Source: Brachypterus glaber | Taxonomy: Eukaryota > Arthropoda > Insecta > Coleoptera > Kateretidae | Reading direction: 5' to 3' | Length of the DNA: 64,000 nt | Assembly (NCBI GenBank): GCA_958510825.1 | Contig: OY294044.1 | Coordinates: forward strand, 38,303,816 to 38,367,815 | Shown here: positions 57,797-64,000 of the stretch, one piece after another | How the letters are laid out: every line of letters starts with the position of its first letter | Numbering within the stretch: position 1 is the stretch's first letter | Translations under genes and position numbers: made by a program | Notes under the pieces: model-generated | What the model saw: only the letters and a program-made list of their open reading frames with translations | Database searches by the model: none | Told to the model about the DNA's origin: nothing

Positions 57797-58360
57797 AAAA
57801 AATCTATGGGAAGATACGTATCCCTTTTTGATCTTAAAAAGGGCTGTAAAATATATATTTTTGTTTTTGCTGATTTTTTTCGATGTTTTGACTTTTACTT
57901 CTATATTTTAGAATTCTAAAATTGAAAGTATATATTTTTTCACATTTTTTTTATTTTTTCATATTTTTTCACATTTTTTTTTCACACTTAAATTTAAATT
58001 ATTTTGGAGAGAAAAAAAATAGAAAAAAAAATTTTTGTTCCTTTTCTGTTTTCTAATATTATTTTTTCTGTTTCATTTTCTTGCCACTCTAATAAAAATT
58101 AAATAAGAAAACAATTCGTTTTAAAAAACGGGTATATCACACACAAGCTATTTATAGCTTCCGTGATATACATATAAAAACTTACATTTAATTTTCTAAG
58201 AGATATACTTTTTTAACACACCATATCTCACCTATTTAACAAAAAATACTTTTGTTGTTCTGGTAGTATTATATTAGGCATATTAGGTAGGATAAAATAC
58301 TGTATAATGTCACTGTAATTAAAATAATGTATGTGTGTATAAATAAATAAAAATAAAATA

Positions 58361-58830
58361 AACAAAATAATACTTTATCCATGTTAGTCTTAGTTCATTT
58401 AAACGATTTTTGTAAAACGAAAAAATTTTGAAAATAATATAAAAAGTATTAAAAAATCAATTTTTTTTTTCAAAAAAGTTTATGTGTTCGAAAAATAATA
58501 AAAATAAATAAATAAAAAAAGTTTTACAACAAAATCAAAAAAATTTTCAAAAAGTTTATTTTTTTTTTCAAAAACAAAAGAAAAAACTACCCAAGTGTTT
58601 GTTTTAAAATACTACTACCAACAAAATAATACTTTATTCATGTTAGTCTTAGTTCATTTAAACGATTTTTGTAAAACGAAAAAAATTAGAAAATAAAATA
58701 AAAAGTATTAAAAAATCAAATTTTTTCTCAAAAAGTTTATGTGTTCGAAAAATAATAAAAATAAATAAAAAAGTTTTACAACAAAATCAAAAAATGTTTC
58801 AAAAAGTTTATTTTTTCAAAAACAAACGAA
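58361..58830 (+). repeat. Tandem duplication, two units of about 210-260 bp
   Basis: Unit 1 (58361-58620) and unit 2 (58621-58830) both begin ACAAAATAATACTTTATYCA and share TTAGTTCATTTAAACGATTT and AGTTTATGTGTTCGAAAAAT blocks. Unit 1 ends with TGTTTGTTTTAAAATACTAC plus TACCA, which is also found just before the LINE at 53770-53797. Confidence 0.8.
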
Positions 58831-59279
58831 AAAAAAAAAACTGAAAAATAAATCTTTTTGGAAAAAGCTTTTTTATATCATTTAACCCTCCCTTTATTCC
58901 ACATTGATTTTTACCAAAAATAATCCCAGCCTAGAACTTTGGATAAACAAGCTATGGTCCAAATTTGAAGTCTGTAACACAAAGCGTTCTCAAATTGTTG
59001 CGGTCACAACATTTTCCGTACAAACAGACAATTTTTATGAAAATCATCTTCTTAGATATAAATCGTCGAAAAAACGTAAAAAAAAAGCAAAAAAAAAAAA
59101 TCTTTTAACGTAAGACTTCCCTTGAAGAAAAGTAAAATAATTTTTACTTTATTTTACAGAAATTACTTTTCAAAACCTTAATAACATGGTCAGACTTTCT
59201 AAAAATACGTCATAATGTATTGCAGGTAATTATAAACTTTTCTATTTTTAGGTAATTAACGTAATGACTTAATTATTGC
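58831..59279. other. Upstream region of the polymerase gene
   Basis: AT-rich, no gene. A 69-codon frame (58904-59113) ends in a Lys run and shows no family. Confidence 0.4.
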
Positions 59280-59315
59280 TATAAATGGAAGTTTTACAGA
59301 AAAATTGTTATCAGT
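59280..59315 (+). promoter_or_regulatory. Candidate core promoter of the polymerase gene
   Basis: TATAAATG at 59280 and TCAGT at 59311-59315, the arthropod initiator consensus, with the initiator A about 33 bases from the TATA start. The ATG follows 58 bases later. Spacing fits a TATA-Inr promoter. Confidence 0.55.
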
Positions 59316-59372
59316 ATAGTTCAAATAGTTTTCTAGTTAACTTGACCAGTGTATTTTTAAATTTTGTTAAAC

Positions 59373-62300
59373 ATGGCTTCATTTAATGAATCTGAAAATT
59401 CAATATTTGAAAATATTAATTTGGAGGAAATCTTATTTTTTAATACAAACATAGATGATGATTTGTTTAAACATTTAAATATAAGTGAGTTTGAACAAAA
59501 ATTAAAAGTAGATGACGATATTTTTAAGAACATTGTGAATGGTTACTCAGTGAAAGAGTTGTTTGAAATGTTTAAAAATAAGTTTTACTCACTCCCGCTG
59601 TATAAGCTAAGGATGTTAAAAAGGGTAAGATTACTTGTACTATACTAGCCTCATATAAAATTTTGTAAAATCCTTAAATATATTTTGTAATTTTTTCAAA
59701 ATAAACTTTTTTTCATTTTCATTTTTAACTTTTGAAAATTACTAGTAGCATGCAAAAATTTGCTCAATGTCCCAAAAATATTTTTTTTTGTGAAATAAAT
59801 ATTTTAAAAGTTACATATACATATATAAAATGAATATGTTATTTTATATAGATTTTTATTTTTTATTAAAAAATAAACTGCATTAAAATATTATTCTGAG
59901 CCAATATTTTCTAATCATATATTAACCTGTACTTTTTTATTTTAGGTTATTGACCATAAAATAATATTTGATTCGGAGACTAATTTTGATAAAGTTGATT
60001 ATGATTTATTAGAAAGTGCAATTAATCATAGATTATGTATCCGTCAAAATTTACCAGAAATATCTACATCAATTGCGACGCAGAACGGACAAGGAGCTAC
60101 TTCGAGAGAAGGTTCCAATGTAGGTCAAATTTTGAAACCTACAACTTCTTACTCGGTTGGACCTTTAAAAAATATTATTTTAGAAGAGGAGAGGGAGAGA
60201 ACGATAAAAAAGTTTAATTATACGGGGAGAAGATATATTTTTAAATTTGAAAAATTTGATGGACATAGTGACCCCATAGCATGGATTAAGGTAAGAATAA
60301 ATTAGTCAGTATAAATGAACTTGACAATTTTACTTTACGGTTTAGGCCAAAAATAAAATCTCATATTTGTCTGCACTATAATTTTTGACATAGCTTAATA
60401 TAAATTATTATTGTTTCAGGAAGGGCTAGATTCCATAATTCTATATGGTTTGGAAAAATTTAAAGATGACGACCTTATAGGATTAAACTTTTTTAATTCA
60501 GACTTCCCCGAGAAACCTCTTTCAATTTCTTTTAGAAGAAGGGATCAGATTTCATCCAGTGTAGTGTTAGACACGTTAGGAAAGGTTTTACAAAGTAATG
60601 CTGAATTTTTCACCAATAATAAGCTGACACTTGCACTGGATAGAGTGCAACTCCCAAATGGTCGCGGTAATAAAAAAGCCTTTAAAGGGTCCACTTTTAA
60701 AGATGTTCTGCGAAAAAAAATCAGGTATTGTTTCCATATTTAACAACGATAATTATTGTTTAGCCTATGCAGTCGTATTAGGTATGGCGTATAAAAATAA
60801 TTATAATGAGTTTAAAATTTTAGAATCAGAGTATCGGGAATTAAAAAATAAAGCGTTAGAATTATGCCAAAATGCAGACATTGATCTCTCGGAGGGTGGG
60901 AGGTTAGAGCACTTAACAGCCTTACAAAATTATTTAGAAAATTTTACGATTGTTGTCTACAAAGGTAGAAAGGGTTCCGAAACATATTTTGAGGGACCAC
61001 GAGGAGACGACAGACAAACAATAAATCTAATTTTGGATGACAACCATTTTAACCTTATAATAAGTTTAACGGCAGCTTTCACCTGTAGTAATTATTGCGA
61101 GGGGTGTAAGAAAGGGTATAACGATAGAAAAAACCATTTAAAATGCCCCTACATGTGTCCCTGTTGTCATGTGTCACCTCCTTGTAAGTCTGATAATGAC
61201 GAACTTACTTGCGATGTTTGTAACAGGACCTTTAGAGGTATTCATTGTTTTAATGCACATAAACAAAAACTTTGTTCAACTATACATAGATGTAAGCAGT
61301 GCTTAAATAGTCACTGGATACATAAAAATAAAAAACACGAATGCGGTGTAAAGTTTTGTATTACTTGTGAGGCAAATAAGCCAATACGGCATTTATGTTT
61401 TATGAAAAAGAAAACTATTTCTAAAAAACAAGAAAATGCCATTAAAAATGATTTTCTTTTTGCATTTTATGATTTTGAATGTCGTCAAGATAATGAAATA
61501 TACAGCAACACGTTTTTGCATGAGCCAAATCTATGTGTAGTTCAACAAGTTTGCGCAAAGTGCATTTCAATAGTTGATATCGATAAAGACTGTTCTGTTT
61601 GCGGAAAAAGGAAACACATTTTTACAGTAGACCCTGTAGGGGAACTTTTAAATTTTTTGCACGGATTTGAAAATAAGTTTAATGTAATTGCAATAGCTCA
61701 TAATATGAAAGGTTATGATGGTTGTTTTATTACGAAAAGAGTTTTAGCCGATACGTATAGATGGAATCCGGAAATTATACGTAACGGATTAAAATTCATT
61801 TCCATAACATGTAACAAAATTAAATTTATTGACAGTCTAAATTTTATACCACTTCCGCTTTCAAAACTTCCTAGTACTTTTAAATTTGAGGGAGCAAAGG
61901 GGTACTTTCCTCATTTATTTAATAGCGTAGCAAATCAGGACTACACAGGTTTAATACCTGATGCAAAATATTATATGCCTGATTCTATGACTGAAGAAGG
62001 CAGAGGCGAATTTTATAAATGGTATAATGAGCAGAAATCAGTGAATAACTATATTTTTAATATGAGGCACGAAATAGTTAAATACTGCAATATAGATGTT
62101 AATATTTTAAGACTAGCATGCATAAAATTTAGAGAATGTTTTTTACATTCTAATAAAATAGACCCCTTTCAAGAGGCAACAACTATAGCCAGCGTCTGTA
62201 ACTTGGTTTTTCGAAGACAATTCTTAGAACCCGAAACCATAGGTATAATTCCGCCAAATGGCTATAGGGGTTCAGATAAGCAATCAAATATCGCATTGAA

Positions 62301-64000
62301 ATGGTTCTGTTGGTTAGAGCATTCTGAACGAGTAAATATTCAGCATTCTGGTAAGGCTAAAGAATTTAGATTGAGAGAAAACTTACTAGTCGACGGTTTT
62401 TGTGCGGACACCAATACTGTGTATGAATTTAACGGGTGTTGGTTTCACGGCTGTGAGAAATGTTATCCAGTCCAAAACACAACTTTTGAAGGTACCTCAA
62501 AGGATAAACAAAACTTAATATTTCTGAGACGTGAACACACAGAGGCGATAGAAAAAAGAATTTTGGACTCTGGGTACAATTTAGTAAAAATCTGGGAGTG
62601 TGAATTTAAGAACTTCTTAAAAACACACTTAGATGCTAAGGAATACCTAGACCAAAATTTTTTTTACCAACATGCACCGTTAAATCCCAGAGACGGTTTC
62701 TTTGGTGGTCGCACAAATACCGTCAAACTTTATCGTAAAGCCTCAGATGATGAAAAAATTTTCTACTTTGATGTCTGCTCCTTATATCCATATATTAATA
62801 AATATAAAAAGTACCCCATTGGGCATCCTAAAATTCATATTGGAGATACTGATTGTCGAAAAATACCTTTAGACACCGTTGAAGGTTTAATTAAATGCAC
62901 AGTTTTACCCCCAAACAATTTGTATCATCCGGTATTACCCTACAGATGTAATAGTAAACTTATGTTTCCTTTGTGTCGCTTATGTGCAGAAGAGTCATGT
63001 GAGCAAAATTGTACGCATACAGAAGAGGAACGTAAGTTTACTGGTACATTTGTGGCTGATGAATTAAGGAAAGCTATTTCCTTAAATTATAAAGTGCTAG
63101 AAATTTTTGAAATATGGGAGTATCAAGTAACAGCATACAATAAAGAATCGAAATTGGGGGGTCTTTTTGCAAATTTCGTTAATAGATTTTTAAAATTAAA
63201 GCAGGAGAGTAGTGGATGGCCTAGTTGGTGTACAACTGATGTGTTAAAACGCAAGTATATTACCAACTATGCCCTTCATGAAGGAATTGTTTTGGACCCG
63301 GCGAATATTTCATATAATCCGGGTATGCGATATATCGCGAAATTAATGCTAAATAGTTTCTGGGGTAAATTTGGGCAACGTGAGAATTTAAAAAGAACAG
63401 CTGTTATAAACGATTGCAAAGAACTATTTACACTATTAACGGACCCATCCGCTATTGTGGACAACATGGTTATTATTGACGATGAGACCTTGTTAGCATG
63501 TTGGCATAAACATGAAAATGATGTTATCTCATTAAAAACAGTCAACGTGGTCATAGCAGCATACACCACAGCTATGGCGCGATTAGAATTATACAAATAT
63601 CTAGAAAAACTAGATAGAAGGGTGCTATATTTTGATACAGACAGTGTTATATTCACACAAAAACAGGGTGAATGGATGCCTGAGGTAGGGGACTACCTAG
63701 GTATGTTGACGGATGAAATTGCAGCATATGGAGCCGATAGTACCATAGCTGAATTTGTAAGTGGAGGTCCTAAAAATTATGCTCTTAAAATTTATTCTGG
63801 CGATAAAAAAGAATATATCACTGTTTGTAAAGTGAAAGGTATCACACTTAATTTTAAAAATAAACAATCTGTAAATTTTGAAGTTCTGAAAGCTATGGTG
63901 TGTGCTAATGCCAGGGAGACTCATGTTTTTAATGATAGGAAAATCTGCACAACTAACGCTTACGATGTTTTATCACGACCCGAAAAGAAAAGATATCGTA
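59373..64000 (+). CDS. Protein-primed family B DNA polymerase with zinc region and Vsr-like nuclease insertion (3' end outside window)
   Basis: Inferred exons are 59373-59624, 59946-60290 and 60420 onward, joined by two phase-0 GT-AG introns (321 and 129 bp). One extra A in an A8 run (60713-60720) shifts the frame; from 60721 the frame is open to the window end. Order: N-terminal acidic repeats (SIFENINLEEI, DLFKHLNISEF, DIFKNI); a conserved RRRDQI...QSN...PNGRG region; NDNYCLAYAVVLG; a Cys/His-rich region (about 61084-61410); exonuclease YDFECR (61468), AHNMKGYDG (61699) and YCNIDVNIL (about 62086); a Vsr-like insertion YEFNGCWFHGCEKC...KIWECEF (62389-62610); GGRTN; motif A DVCSLYPY (62770); motif B KLMLNSFWGKFGQ; motif C YFDTDS (about 63628). 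This is Polinton/adintovirus-type pPolB. The catalytic sites look intact. Virus-derived or host-domesticated is open. Confidence 0.85.

Larger units (their letters stand above)
53798..58358 (+). mobile_element. LINE with two uninterrupted ORFs
   Basis: It starts near AATTATAGATGGCGCTCTTG (53798) and ends near 58358 in an AATAAATAAAAATAAAATAA stretch. The sequence to its left, TGTTTGTTTTAAAATACTAC plus GCCA (ending about 53797), is also found at the end of repeat unit 1 (58597-58620). The sequence to its right begins unit 1 at 58361, so the LINE appears to sit at a repeat-unit junction. Both ORFs are open, making it the best candidate in the window for an active element. Confidence 0.75.

Noticed and set aside
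60700..60735. Programmed -1 ribosomal frameshift at A AAA AAA in the polymerase gene
   Set aside because: The downstream frame is +1 relative to the upstream one, so a -1 slip would not reach it.

Overview
The window is AT-rich eukaryotic DNA, most likely from an insect. The evidence is the element families present: an errantivirus-type LTR element with an envelope gene, Dong/R4-like and Jockey/CR1-like non-LTR elements, a DUF4817-type mariner, GT-AG introns, and a TATA box plus TCAGT initiator in front of one gene. I see no conventional host gene. Almost everything is mobile DNA, much of it nested.

Layout. 1-1.98 kb: 3' part of an R4/Dong-like element ending in a TAA-type microsatellite. 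2.0-14.1 kb: non-coding foldback (long inverted repeat) elements and MITEs, the largest a 4.26-kb palindrome (9501-13756); one foldback carries an RT fragment. 14.1-28.0 kb: a block between 260-bp inverted repeats 13.9 kb apart, holding a 5'-truncated LINE, a nearly complete LINE, a restriction-like-endonuclease non-LTR element and a mariner. 28.0-30.6 kb: AT-rich DNA with a small palindrome and a tandem duplication.

30.6-51.2 kb is one old minus-strand LINE split by independent insertions: a foldback in ORF1 (49410-50864), a plus-strand LINE in the RT (43204-46612), and a foldback DNA element (31179-43094). The last contains an errantivirus (31983-41147, 5-bp target duplication GGCAT), which itself contains a truncated LINE in gag.

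52.9-64 kb is the most unusual part. A 276-codon ORF of unknown family is followed, after a LINE with two open ORFs (about 53.8-58.36 kb) and a tandem repeat, by an intron-containing protein-primed family B DNA polymerase gene that runs off the window. The polymerase has a long N-terminal region, a Cys/His-rich zinc region, a 3'-5' exonuclease, a Vsr-like nuclease insertion and a polymerase domain with intact motifs. The 276-codon ORF and the polymerase share an N-terminal motif, suggesting one Polinton/adintovirus-like replicon or a captured derivative. Capsid, integrase, ATPase and terminal repeats are not visible here, so that assignment is inference.
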